A stretch of DNA of 64,000 nucleotides from Herbidospora yilanensis (lineage in GTDB: Bacteria; Actinomycetota; Actinomycetes; Streptosporangiales; Streptosporangiaceae): NCBI RefSeq assembly GCF_001570565.1, contig NZ_BBXE01000015.1, positions 107,893 to 171,892 of the forward strand, read 5' to 3'. This document shows, piece after piece, positions 45,231 through 52,932 of the stretch. The position numbers were made by a program, and so were the translations under genes. Below the pieces are notes generated by a model. It did not search any database, was not told the DNA's origin, and worked only from the letters and a program-made list of their open reading frames with translations. Every line of letters starts with the position of its first letter. The stretch's first letter is position 1.

Positions 45231-45907
45231 ACGGCTAAACCTAGCCTAGACCACCCCTCCTCGTCGACGGGCAGGGGAGGGCGACACGAGCTCATTCTCG
45301 CGCTGATCCTTGGGTGGCAGCGGCAGCGCTCCTGTCCAGGTCCTTGAGAACGGGAACGGGGATGAATGTGTTGGCTGCCGCAATCTCGGAGTCCTTGCAG
45401 CTCAGCCAACGGCCTATGACCTGTCTCGAATGTCAATCCCCTGAAAGTGTCGAGACATGGTTCTGAGCGTTGGCCTCGTGAGGCTTAGTTACGTCCACGG
45501 AGGTGGTGTAAGAGGCTCGCCAGCCGTCCTGGTGCAGGTCAGCAGCGATCGCCTCATCTAACCGGCTGCCGCTGTCGGTGGGCGGTTAGCGCCTGATCGC
45601 ATCACTGTAGGAGCAGGCCTGGGAATCGCCCAAGATCCGGTAGGTCAGCGTATGGGACATCACGCTCGGCTTTCTGGGGAAACTATGAAGACCGTTACGT
45701 TCACCGGCGTGTCGCTACCTTGAAGATCTGGGACCGCTGAGGGCCTGATGGCGCCACGGTCCATCTCAGCGCGTTGCTTGGCCTCTCAGCCCTCCGACTG
45801 TGCAGTCGCGCTGGCCTCTCACGCTTGGGCTCGGCCAGACTCCCTCCTGACGCCGCCCTCCTGCTCGTGGGCCAGCCGATTTATCTGCGCCTTAGTGGCT
45901 CATCCGG
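45231..45907. other. Gap between vsr and the methyltransferase, no gene supported
   Basis: 677 bp with stops in all frames over most of its length. In other Dcm-Vsr pairs the genes adjoin or overlap, so this gap may be where a cognate restriction gene was lost. No repeat, tRNA or clear terminator is seen. Confidence 0.4.
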
Positions 45908-46339
45908 TTAAATGGATTCGATCCCTCTCACGAGGCGTTCAATTTTGAGTGCACAAGAGACCGGATCCTCGTGTTCCCATACTCGAAGGATGCGCCAGCC
46001 GGCTTCTAGAAGAATTCGATCTGTGTCGCGGTCTCGGTCACGATTTTTGCGGACTTTCTCGGCCCAGAATGTCGCGTTACTGGTTGAGCTAGTGTGATGC
46101 TCAGGGCATCCATGCCAGAAACACCCATCTATGAATACGGCAACCTTCGCTTTAGTGAAAACCATGTCGGCTGTTCTTCGAACCGATTTGATTGGGCGGT
46201 AGGAAACTCGGTATCGCAGCCCCAGCGCATGAGTGGCCCGTCTTACCGCCAGTTCTGGTTTGGTGTCTCGGCCTTTATTCGCCTGCATGCGGATTCGTGC
46301 AGCATCACTCGATGCCCATGAATTTTTTGTCTCGGACAT
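45908..46339 (-). CDS. vsr: Very-short-patch repair endonuclease (Vsr)
   Basis: 143 aa. NKGRDTKPELAVRRATHALG, RRTADMVFTKAKVAVFIDGC, then FWHGCPEH with the Cys/His zinc ligands, and ILLEAGWRILRVWEHE are diagnostic. Vsr nicks 5' of T:G mismatches arising from 5-methylcytosine deamination, so it accompanies Dcm-type methyltransferases, as here. In some defence loci Vsr-like proteins may act as effector nucleases instead. ATG at 46,339; first gene of the minus-strand defence block. Confidence 0.93.
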   Translation of the reverse strand: MSETKNSWASSDAARIRMQANKGRDTKPELAVRRATHALGLRYRVSYRPIKSVRRTADMVFTKAKVAVFIDGCFWHGCPEHHTSSTSNATFWAEKVRKNRDRDRDTDRILLEAGWRILRVWEHEDPVSCALKIERLVRGIESI

Positions 46340-46762
46340 ACAGTCATCCTACAGTTGGCTGTTCTATGTCTCTGGACATCGGAGATTTAGCGGTCTATCT
46401 GGGGAATATGGAAGCGCGGCACGCTGAGCCAGGTGGAGTTCTCTTGCTGCACCCTGGCCTGTTGACAGCGATGACGGCGTTGACGTGACGTAGGTAAGCC
46501 CTTCTCGCATGATCTGTTCAGGGGATGGCGTGGCTGCTGACACAACGTGACAGGCGCTGACGATGCGAGCGTGTCAACGGCTGTCAGCGTGGGTCAGCGC
46601 CAGCGGTGTCCCACGAAACTCCTTGTGGATTTATGGACAGGCATGTTTGTCACCGCTGTCATCTGTGTCCGCGCAAGATCGCCAAGTTTCGACAGCGAGG
46701 GAACACCGCCGTCCTCAGCGATCGTTTGGCTGACCGGTCGTACTGGATATCGGGGGGTTTCC
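46340..46762. other. Regulatory gap between vsr and the conjugative-element backbone
   Basis: 423 bp separating the divergent vsr and membrane-protein genes. The right half (46,520-46,680) repeats TGACA/TGTCA words many times (CTGACACAACGTGACA, GTGTCAACGGCTGTCAGC), which may be operator or transfer-related repeats. No gene is supported. It also marks the shift from lower-GC cargo to high-GC backbone. Confidence 0.4.
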
Positions 46763-47218
46763 ATGAACGAGCTGCCGCCGTCCGCCTACAAGCGTCGTCC
46801 GCCCACCAAGCCCTTCGGCCGGTTCCTCTGGGGCCGGCACAGCCTGTTTCGCAGAACCGTGACGCTGGCCCTGGCCGTGGGGGTCGGTGTGGGGTTTGGC
46901 TATTCCATGGGGGTCATCGTGCAAGCGGAAGCGCCCGCGCGACCCGTACTCGCGGTTGCGCCGGTTCCCGCAGCGCAAACGGCCCCACCCGCTCCGGTGG
47001 CGCTCAGAGTCGCGTCAGTGAGCGTGCCTCATGCCCCTCTGGCGGACAAGAGCGCGGCGCCGACCAAGCCGACTGAGCAGCACCGGACGCCACTCGTCAG
47101 GGTGAGCAAGAAGGCCAAGCGGCCAGAAGCGAAACGCCACCGCTCCGTCCGGCACCACCCCTGCGCCCGTTTCGACGGCTACAGAGCGCAGGTGTGCAAG
47201 ACGTTGTTCAAGCGCTGA
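46763..47218 (+). CDS. Membrane-anchored basic protein of the element
   Basis: 151 aa. A basic N-terminus (YKRRPPTKPFGRFLWGRH) precedes one membrane helix (TLALAVGVGVGFGYSMGVIV), a Pro/Ala-rich stalk and a strongly basic C-terminus (KKAKRPEAKRHRSVRHHP) with two Cys residues (CARFDGYRAQVC). GGGGGG precedes the ATG. Function unknown; its 3' end overlaps the convergent XRE gene by 11 bp. Confidence 0.7.
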   Translation: MNELPPSAYKRRPPTKPFGRFLWGRHSLFRRTVTLALAVGVGVGFGYSMGVIVQAEAPARPVLAVAPVPAAQTAPPAPVALRVASVSVPHAPLADKSAAPTKPTEQHRTPLVRVSKKAKRPEAKRHRSVRHHPCARFDGYRAQVCKTLFKR

Positions 47219-48542
47219 CCGGGTGAGCCAGCGCACGTAGCTCTCTGACCGTCGGCAGATTCGCGGACTCGCGAGGCACCGCGTCGACGATGCGACGGAT
47301 GAGGAGTTGCCTCATGGGGGTGAGCTGGCGAACTCCTTCTGCGATGTGCAGAGCATCCTGAAGGGCGTGCGTTAGGTCACCCCCGTGTATGGCTGACAGC
47401 GCCTGGATCAGGCGGAGGTTGCCGCCCACGAGGTTCGACGGGTAGGTGGCAATAGCCCGATCGATCGCGGCGGGTGCCTTCTTCGTGTCGGCGAGGAAGG
47501 CGTACACGTAGGCCGCGCTTCGGTGAACCGAAGCTTCCGGGTAGCTGGTCCCCACCGATGAACCGATCGCTCCGGCCGTGGTGGCGTGGTCGGGAAGGCG
47601 CTCGTAGGTGTCGGCCAGCTCGTTGAGTGCCTGGATGGCGTCCGCGGATCGGCCGTCGAGGGCGGCGAGCTTGGCGCGGACCTCCAGGGCCATCGCGCGT
47701 CCCGTGCTGGGAGTGCCCTGGGCCTGGCCCAAGGCGTCGTCGAGGAGAGCGGCGATCATGGATCGCGGCTGGTCCTGCCAGAACAGGCAGTCGGCCTCTC
47801 TGGCCCGCACCCAGACGGAGAGGTTCCTGTCTTCGGACACGTCGGCGGTGCGGCGGGCGGTCTGCCAGGCCAGGCGGGCGGAACGCCGGTTCCCGGCGTC
47901 GTTGAAGTCGGTCGCCATCAGGGCCGTGAGCTGCGACCCCACGCGGAGCAGCTCATTGCGCGGGAGACCGGTCCGGGGGTCCTGGAGAAGCCGGCCGACC
48001 TCCAGCAAGTCAGCCGTTAAGTCCGCGATCAACGCGTTGGGCGGCTGGGCGTAATAGAGCTGGCCATACGTCTGGACGGTTCTGTGCCAGTCGTCCATGT
48101 GATGGTCGTCCCGCAGGCCGAAGGATCGTTCGACGCTGCTGAGAATGGTTTCCAGCGTTCCTGCGGGAACTGTCACTCCGGCGCTTAACGCGCTCATGAG
48201 TCGCAGGGCTGCACGGCGGTCCATATCGTCATCCTCGTCGCGTACTGAGGTTGTTGGGCGAATCTTGAGCATACGCCTGCGGAACTGGTCAAGTTCGACG
48301 ATTAGGGCATAGAGACTGACAAGTCGACCATCCGTCTCTAGTGCGTGCTCAAGCCTTTCGATGGCTTCCGGCGGTGGGCGGTGTATGCCGCGTTCCCATT
48401 TGCCGATCAGGGAGAAATGCCAGCTCAGACGGTCTGAGAGCTGGCGTAGGCTGAGATCTTTAGTGTTACGCGCGTGACGGATGTGGCGGCCGAAGAGTTC
48501 CCAAATATCGGAGACTTCGGCTGAGATCTCGGGCTCGGTCAT
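47208..48542 (-). CDS. XRE-family regulator with TPR-like C-terminus
   Basis: 444 aa. The N-terminal Cro/CI HTH (FGRHIRHARNTKDLSLRQLS, FSLIGKWERGIHRPPPEAIE) is followed by a long helical region resembling TPR units (ADAIQALNELADTYERLP, AAYVYAFLADTKKAPAAIDR). Such regulators are common in actinomycete integrative elements beside an ATP-binding regulator gene transcribed away from them, as here. Confidence 0.88.
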   Translation of the reverse strand: MTEPEISAEVSDIWELFGRHIRHARNTKDLSLRQLSDRLSWHFSLIGKWERGIHRPPPEAIERLEHALETDGRLVSLYALIVELDQFRRRMLKIRPTTSVRDEDDDMDRRAALRLMSALSAGVTVPAGTLETILSSVERSFGLRDDHHMDDWHRTVQTYGQLYYAQPPNALIADLTADLLEVGRLLQDPRTGLPRNELLRVGSQLTALMATDFNDAGNRRSARLAWQTARRTADVSEDRNLSVWVRAREADCLFWQDQPRSMIAALLDDALGQAQGTPSTGRAMALEVRAKLAALDGRSADAIQALNELADTYERLPDHATTAGAIGSSVGTSYPEASVHRSAAYVYAFLADTKKAPAAIDRAIATYPSNLVGGNLRLIQALSAIHGGDLTHALQDALHIAEGVRQLTPMRQLLIRRIVDAVPRESANLPTVRELRALAHPVSA

Positions 48543-48567
48543 CGACCATCTCCGGTTGTGTCGCCAT

Positions 48568-48588
48568 GTGGCATACGAGATTTGCCAC
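48568..48588. promoter_or_regulatory. Dyad in the divergent xre / ATPase-regulator promoter
   Basis: GTGGCA-9 nt-TGCCAC, an inverted repeat 26 bp upstream of the XRE start. It is a plausible autoregulatory operator in the 182-bp divergent region. Confidence 0.45.
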
Positions 48589-48724
48589 GCGCTGAGTCTT
48601 CTCGGTTACTACCCGTGGCCCAAGTATGTCACTGCACCGCAGTTCTTCCCCGAACATAAGCGGGACCCGCAGAAACGTCGCCACGTCCTACGGGTCCCAT
48701 TGATCGCACTCGGAGGTGCGACCC

Positions 48725-49261
48725 GTGGCACACGATAAGGCCGGGAGAGCGACTAGGCGAGATGATCACGGGCAGGCCGGCGGAACTGCGGATTTGGCGG
48801 CGATGGGAAGCACTCGCTTTTCCCTGCTGAATTCGTGCGCGGCAATTCCACCTGGGAACTACCTACGCCTTGCGGCCCATCCTGAGTCCGTCGCGAAAGC
48901 GCGGGCGCATGTTCGTGGCCTTATGGCGGCATGGGGACATGAGGGTCTGAGCGAGACGGCCGAGTTCGTCGTGAGCGAGCTCTCCACCAACGCGATCACG
49001 GCGACAGAGAGGGCGGTGGATTCACCCACCGAAGTGATCGGCCTGGACGCCTACCGGCTCCCAAGGTCGGACGCGGCCGGGATCGTGGTGTCGGTCTGGG
49101 ACTGCTCCCGCGAGCCACCCCGCGTGCTCTGCCCTGATGAGGATGCGGAAGGGGGCCGGGGGCTGCTGTTGGTGGCGGCGCTGGCGCAGGGGTGGGGATA
49201 CCACCGACCCGTGATCTTCGGGGGCAAGGTCGTCTACGCCACGATCACGGAGGCTCCGTGA
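48725..49261 (+). CDS. HATPase_c regulator (RsbW/anti-sigma-like ATP-binding protein)
   Basis: 178 aa. The Bergerat fold is seen in FVVSELSTNAITAT (N-box), VSVWDCSREPP (D-box) and EDAEGGRGLLLVAALAQGWGYH (G-box region). This is the actinobacterial RsbW-like group, usually with unknown partners. GTG at 48,725 has GGAGG eight bases upstream. The stop overlaps the next start (GTGA). Confidence 0.85.
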   Translation: MAHDKAGRATRRDDHGQAGGTADLAAMGSTRFSLLNSCAAIPPGNYLRLAAHPESVAKARAHVRGLMAAWGHEGLSETAEFVVSELSTNAITATERAVDSPTEVIGLDAYRLPRSDAAGIVVSVWDCSREPPRVLCPDEDAEGGRGLLLVAALAQGWGYHRPVIFGGKVVYATITEAP

Positions 49262-49515
49262 GCAGGGTGGATCTGGCTTCTGGGCCCAAGGGCTGCGGTT
49301 CGCCCTCGTGCGACGGGACCGCCTACAGGTGCAGCGTCACGCGGGCGCTGGCTGCTTCTGCCCAGGCCGTGGCCGCCGTGGTGCGGGAGCGGCTGTTCAG
49401 GGAGTGCGTCAACGTGCTGGGACGGCTCGACCGCGAGTGGATCGATGCGCGGTCTGTCGAGGAGAACGTGGTCCTGATGACCGACGAGGAGTGGGTCGAG
49501 TGGTCAGGCCAATGA
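49258..49515 (+). CDS. Small protein coupled to the ATP-binding regulator
   Basis: 85 aa. The N-terminus has two Cys (CGSPSCDGTAYRC, three in all), then a helical, acidic C-terminus (VEENVVLMTDEEWVEWSG). GTG at 49,258 overlaps the previous stop by 3 bp and has GGAGG upstream, so it is translated together with the HATPase protein. Family not recognised. Confidence 0.7.
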   Translation: MSRVDLASGPKGCGSPSCDGTAYRCSVTRALAASAQAVAAVVRERLFRECVNVLGRLDREWIDARSVEENVVLMTDEEWVEWSGQ

Positions 49516-49664
49516 GGCTGCCGCCGGGCTGGTGAGCTCCGGGAATCCGTGGCTCGGAGTGAGGTCGTCCGCGTACTGCCCCCACAGCGTGGACGCCCTG
49601 GTCTGGCGGTATGCGGCGGGGTGGCCGAGTACGGTCTGGCGTGCTCTCCACCCCGCCGTTCCGT

Positions 49665-50477
49665 TCACATGCTCGGCGCAGGAGTCTCGGTGAACTCGGG
49701 CTGCGGGCGTGCCCAGCCCTCCAGCCGGAATATCTCGTACGCGGCCTCTCGGACCGCCGGGTTTTGTACCTGCGTGATGAACTCGGCAACGGTGCTTCCG
49801 CACAGATTTCGCAGCTCAGCGGATAGCCCGAGCACCCGACTGATCAAGGCTCGCTGCTCGGTGAGCCGGAGGGTCTGGCCCTCGTCGCTGAGACAGCCGT
49901 GCTTGCCGACATACGCGAAACAGGCTTCGAGCGGGACGCCCGAGGTCAGGACCACGGGGAAGCTGTCGAGGGGGAGTAGCCGCCGGTCGTAGTTGGGTTC
50001 GGTGGCGTCGAGGATCTCTAACTGTGGGTCGTCGAGCCACAGCACGAACAGGCGTGATGTCTCACCCGGTACGGCGATGGGGGCTGCGGGGATGTAGCCG
50101 TTCCGGTTGATGTGGGCCGACACGCCCGGGGCGATGCCGGTAACGTCGGCGATGGTCAGAGGGATGACTGGCCGGACGTCGTGGTTGACGAACTTGCGGT
50201 GGAGTTGGCTGGGGGCCGCGTTGGAGCCGACTGCGATCACGCGATGCCGTTCGGACATCGGCGCGACGCGGAGCTGGTCGAGGTGGTCGTCCAGGCGGCC
50301 GAGGTCGGTGTCGAGAACCCACGCTTCGGCCGGCTCCCCGTCGACCACGTCGAGGCGGGTGTACTGGCCGTCGGCGAACAGGCCGGACGCCGGGGGGATC
50401 CGGCCGGGATAGGTGAGCGGTTGTGTCATGGGGTCGTCAGCGAATAGGTCGTCGACGTCGAGCTCGGGGGCGCTCAC
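49665..50477 (-). CDS. Hypothetical protein co-operonic with the GntR regulator
   Basis: 270 aa, soluble. The segment VIAVGSNAAPSQLHRKF weakly recalls the GSN loop of gamma-glutamylcyclotransferase-like proteins, and RLFVLWLDDPQLEILDATEPNY matches no family I know. It begins in a 4-bp overlap with the GntR gene, so the two are co-translated and it may be a metabolic or stability factor of the element. Confidence 0.72.
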   Translation of the reverse strand: MSAPELDVDDLFADDPMTQPLTYPGRIPPASGLFADGQYTRLDVVDGEPAEAWVLDTDLGRLDDHLDQLRVAPMSERHRVIAVGSNAAPSQLHRKFVNHDVRPVIPLTIADVTGIAPGVSAHINRNGYIPAAPIAVPGETSRLFVLWLDDPQLEILDATEPNYDRRLLPLDSFPVVLTSGVPLEACFAYVGKHGCLSDEGQTLRLTEQRALISRVLGLSAELRNLCGSTVAEFITQVQNPAVREAAYEIFRLEGWARPQPEFTETPAPSM

Positions 50478-51232
50478 GTGGCGTCCAGCTCGTACACCAT
50501 GACGTGTCTGTCACCGGGGAGTACGGAGACCATGACCCGGACGGGTCGGCCGTCCGCGTCGTAGCCGGTCCGGGTGTGCTCTGCGATGGGTGTTCCGGCA
50601 GGCAGACCGAGGCGCGTGGTCTCGTCCTTGGTCGGCATCCGAACCTGGATCTCGTCGAGCGTCTTCACCTGCGGATGTCCGATGGACGACAGGATGCCGC
50701 CGGGCACGGCGATGTCGCCCGGCTTCATCAGCACGGTCCCTTGGGCGATGTCCATCGGGAAGTAGCTGTCTGAGAGCTGGAACGGCATGTCGTCGACGTA
50801 GCGGACACGCCGACGCACCACAACGAGGTCGTCCTCACTGACCCCGAGCCGCTGGGCGACCTTCGGTGACGCCGTGTCGATCCCGACTGTGACCTCTTGT
50901 CGGGGTTCGTGACCCTGGGTGCGGACGTCGTTGTTCCACGCGTCGCCGTCCGCGTTGTGGCGGGCGGTGCTCTCGAAGCTGGACAACTGCCAGCGGAGAC
51001 GGGTCTGTGAACGGACGACACGCCCGCGGCCCCGTCCACTGGAAAGCAGCCCCTCGTTCGTGAGCTGCTGCAAGGCCTGGCGTACGGTCTGGCGGCTGAC
51101 CTGGTGGTTCGCCGCCAGTTCTTGTTCTGCGGGGACGTTGTCCCCGGGCTTCAACTCGCCGCGCACGATGGCGGCTCTGAGGTCGTCTGCGACGCGCTCG
51201 TACAGCGCGCGTGTGTCCGCTCCCGCAGGCAC
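50474..51232 (-). CDS. GntR-family regulator (KorSA-like) of the conjugative element
   Basis: 252 aa. GntR winged helix: DLRAAIVRGELKPGDNVPAE and VSRQTVRQALQQLTNEGLLS, then a UTRA effector domain (PVRVMVSVLPGDRHVMVYEL). In pSAM2-type elements a GntR protein (KorSA) represses replication and transfer genes. The divergent region upstream has repeated GTAC-rich sites suited to it. GTG start at 51,232. Confidence 0.88.
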   Translation of the reverse strand: MPAGADTRALYERVADDLRAAIVRGELKPGDNVPAEQELAANHQVSRQTVRQALQQLTNEGLLSSGRGRGRVVRSQTRLRWQLSSFESTARHNADGDAWNNDVRTQGHEPRQEVTVGIDTASPKVAQRLGVSEDDLVVVRRRVRYVDDMPFQLSDSYFPMDIAQGTVLMKPGDIAVPGGILSSIGHPQVKTLDEIQVRMPTKDETTRLGLPAGTPIAEHTRTGYDADGRPVRVMVSVLPGDRHVMVYELDAT

Positions 51233-51264
51233 GTTGGCGCACCCCTCTCAACTCTCTGTGTCGG

Positions 51265-51354
51265 TGTACGTACTCACCGTACCAACGTGCTTGACATTGG
51301 TCACGCTGGGTAGCACTGTACGTACACAGAGGTGAGTATGTACTCAACGTACAA
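51265..51354. promoter_or_regulatory. Operator repeats of the GntR / transfer-gene divergent promoter
   Basis: Two direct copies of TAxGTACTCAxCGTAC (51,267-51,282 and 51,337-51,352, two mismatches) and a third GTACGTAC core at 51,318-51,325 surround a TTGACA -35-like word at 51,291. This fits GntR repression of both its own gene and the rightward transfer operon. Confidence 0.7.
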
Positions 51355-51448
51355 GCGGACTTGCCTCCGAACACAGAAAAGCCGGGACGCGGCCCAAGTC
51401 GCCAAACCAGATCCGCACCCCGGCACCCCTAAGAGAGGTGTACTCATC

Positions 51449-51697
51449 ATGACCTACGGGTCCAACCTGCCCAACCTTCCCGTCCTGCGCGTCGAACTCG
51501 ACTTCGGACGGGACGACGCCTTCGCTGGCGTCCAATGGATCTGCCTCGTCTGCGACGGTGCCGAGGAGTGCGAGCCCGGTGACGAGGCTCCGACCCCCGC
51601 CATCTGCCCCTCCTGCAACGCCCTCGCCGTCGCCGAGGCGATGAACACGCTGCGCGAGTCCGGCGTGTCGGCAGACTTCAGCGGGATCGAGGGCTGA
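51449..51697 (+). CDS. Small Cys-rich (zinc-ribbon-like) protein
   Basis: 82 aa with two CxxC pairs (ICLVCDG, ICPSCNA), suggesting a zinc ribbon, between acidic stretches. First gene of the transfer operon after the GntR-controlled region. Function unknown. Confidence 0.7.
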   Translation: MTYGSNLPNLPVLRVELDFGRDDAFAGVQWICLVCDGAEECEPGDEAPTPAICPSCNALAVAEAMNTLRESGVSADFSGIEG

Positions 51698-51698
51698 C

Positions 51699-51863
51699 AT
51701 GCGGTTCGCCTGTCCCGACTGCGGACATCGCCACGGTTCGGCCCTCGGGTGCCGATGCGGCACGCCGTACCCGCAGATCCAGATGTGCGTCATGCACGCC
51801 ATGCGCTGCGTGGCCGGCTGCCGGTCCTGCCGCGTTCTCGTCCGCTCCCAGTCCGGCCGATAG
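51699..51863 (+). CDS. Very small Cys-rich protein
   Basis: 54 aa with nine Cys (start MRFACPDCGHRHGSALGCRC, later MHAMRCVAGCRSCRV). Begins one base after the previous stop. The two clusters could bind zinc. Similar short Cys-rich ORFs are frequent in actinomycete integrative elements. Confidence 0.65.
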   Translation: MRFACPDCGHRHGSALGCRCGTPYPQIQMCVMHAMRCVAGCRSCRVLVRSQSGR

Positions 51864-51871
51864 GAGGCTCC

Positions 51872-52045
51872 GTGTTCGTTCGTCTACGTGGCCTCATCGC
51901 CCGCATCAAGGCCCAGCAACTGCTCAACGATCAGCGCAAGCTCGGTGGGTCCTGGGAACTGATGGCCCACTTCTGGTCCCGAGACCTGGGACGCGGCTGC
52001 GCCAAACCCGAATGCCCTCGCTGCGGAGGGAGCCGGAACCGATGA
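51872..52045 (+). CDS. Small basic protein of the transfer operon
   Basis: 57 aa: an amphipathic basic N-terminus (FVRLRGLIARIKAQQLLNDQ) and a C-terminal CAKPECPRCGG. GTG at 51,872 with a perfect GGAGG site overlapping the previous stop codon; the stop overlaps the next ATG by 4 bp. Confidence 0.68.
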   Translation: MFVRLRGLIARIKAQQLLNDQRKLGGSWELMAHFWSRDLGRGCAKPECPRCGGSRNR

Positions 52046-52932
52046 TGCGCCCGCTCACCGAAGGCGAGCACACGGCCGTCTCCGTCGTGACGGCGGCGGT
52101 CGGTGCGCTGGGCCTCATCGGATTCGTCATCTCCTTCGCCACCGTGGCACAGGCCGCCGAACCGGCCTTCGGCCGTCTGGCCTTCCTACTTCCGCTCGGT
52201 GTCGACCTCGGGATCGGAGTGTTCGCCGCGCTGGACATCGTCCTTGCCCGGCTGGACATGCGGGTGCGCTGGTTGCGCCTGATTCCGTGGACGCTCACCG
52301 CCGCCACCGTCTATCTGAACGTCGCCACGCAGGCCGACGTGTTCGGCATGGTCGCCCACGCGGTGCTACCGCTGCTGTGGGTGGTCGCCGTCGAGGTGGG
52401 CGCCCACGTCATCCGCAAGCGCGCCAACCTGGCCAACCCGGCGCGGATGGACCGCATCCGGAGTTCTCGCTGGGTGCTGGCTCCGATCTCGACCGGCCTG
52501 CTCTGGCGGCGCATGGTGCTCTGGGAGATCCGCAGCTATGGGGATGCGCTCGACCGTGAGCGTGAGCGCGTCCTGGCCACGATCGATCTGCACGACCGGT
52601 ATGGCCGCCTGTGGCGGTTCAAGGCGAGCCGTCGCGAGCGGGCGCTTTACCGGCTCGGTGAGCTCACGCCCGCCGCAGGTCCGGCCGTGGTTCCTGTTCC
52701 GCCGACCGGCCGCCGGGCTGATGTCGACGACCTCATGCCGCTCGGTTGGCAGATCCTCGCCGACCACGACGCCGTCGGTACGCCGCTCACTCGTGACCGG
52801 CTCCGGGACGCGGTCCGCGAGACCGGTCAGTCCATTTCCACCGACCGGGCGGGGGCGCTGCTCGCCCGCCTCCGGTCCGAGACACCTCCCCGCCGTTCCG
52901 CCCGCTTCAAGGCTCACGAGGTGACCTCATGA
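52042..52932 (+). CDS. DUF2637 / SpdB-like membrane protein
   Basis: 296 aa. Four membrane helices in residues 10-120 (SVVTAAVGALGLIGFVISFA, LAFLLPLGVDLGIGVFAALD, LIPWTLTAATVYLNVA, VAHAVLPLLWVVAVEVGAHV) match DUF2637, then a cytoplasmic tail with a winged-helix-like C-terminus (GWQILADHDAVGTPLTRDRL). Proteins of this kind (Spd) assist intramycelial plasmid spread. The stop overlaps the TraB start by 4 bp. Confidence 0.85.
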   Translation: MMRPLTEGEHTAVSVVTAAVGALGLIGFVISFATVAQAAEPAFGRLAFLLPLGVDLGIGVFAALDIVLARLDMRVRWLRLIPWTLTAATVYLNVATQADVFGMVAHAVLPLLWVVAVEVGAHVIRKRANLANPARMDRIRSSRWVLAPISTGLLWRRMVLWEIRSYGDALDRERERVLATIDLHDRYGRLWRFKASRRERALYRLGELTPAAGPAVVPVPPTGRRADVDDLMPLGWQILADHDAVGTPLTRDRLRDAVRETGQSISTDRAGALLARLRSETPPRRSARFKAHEVTS

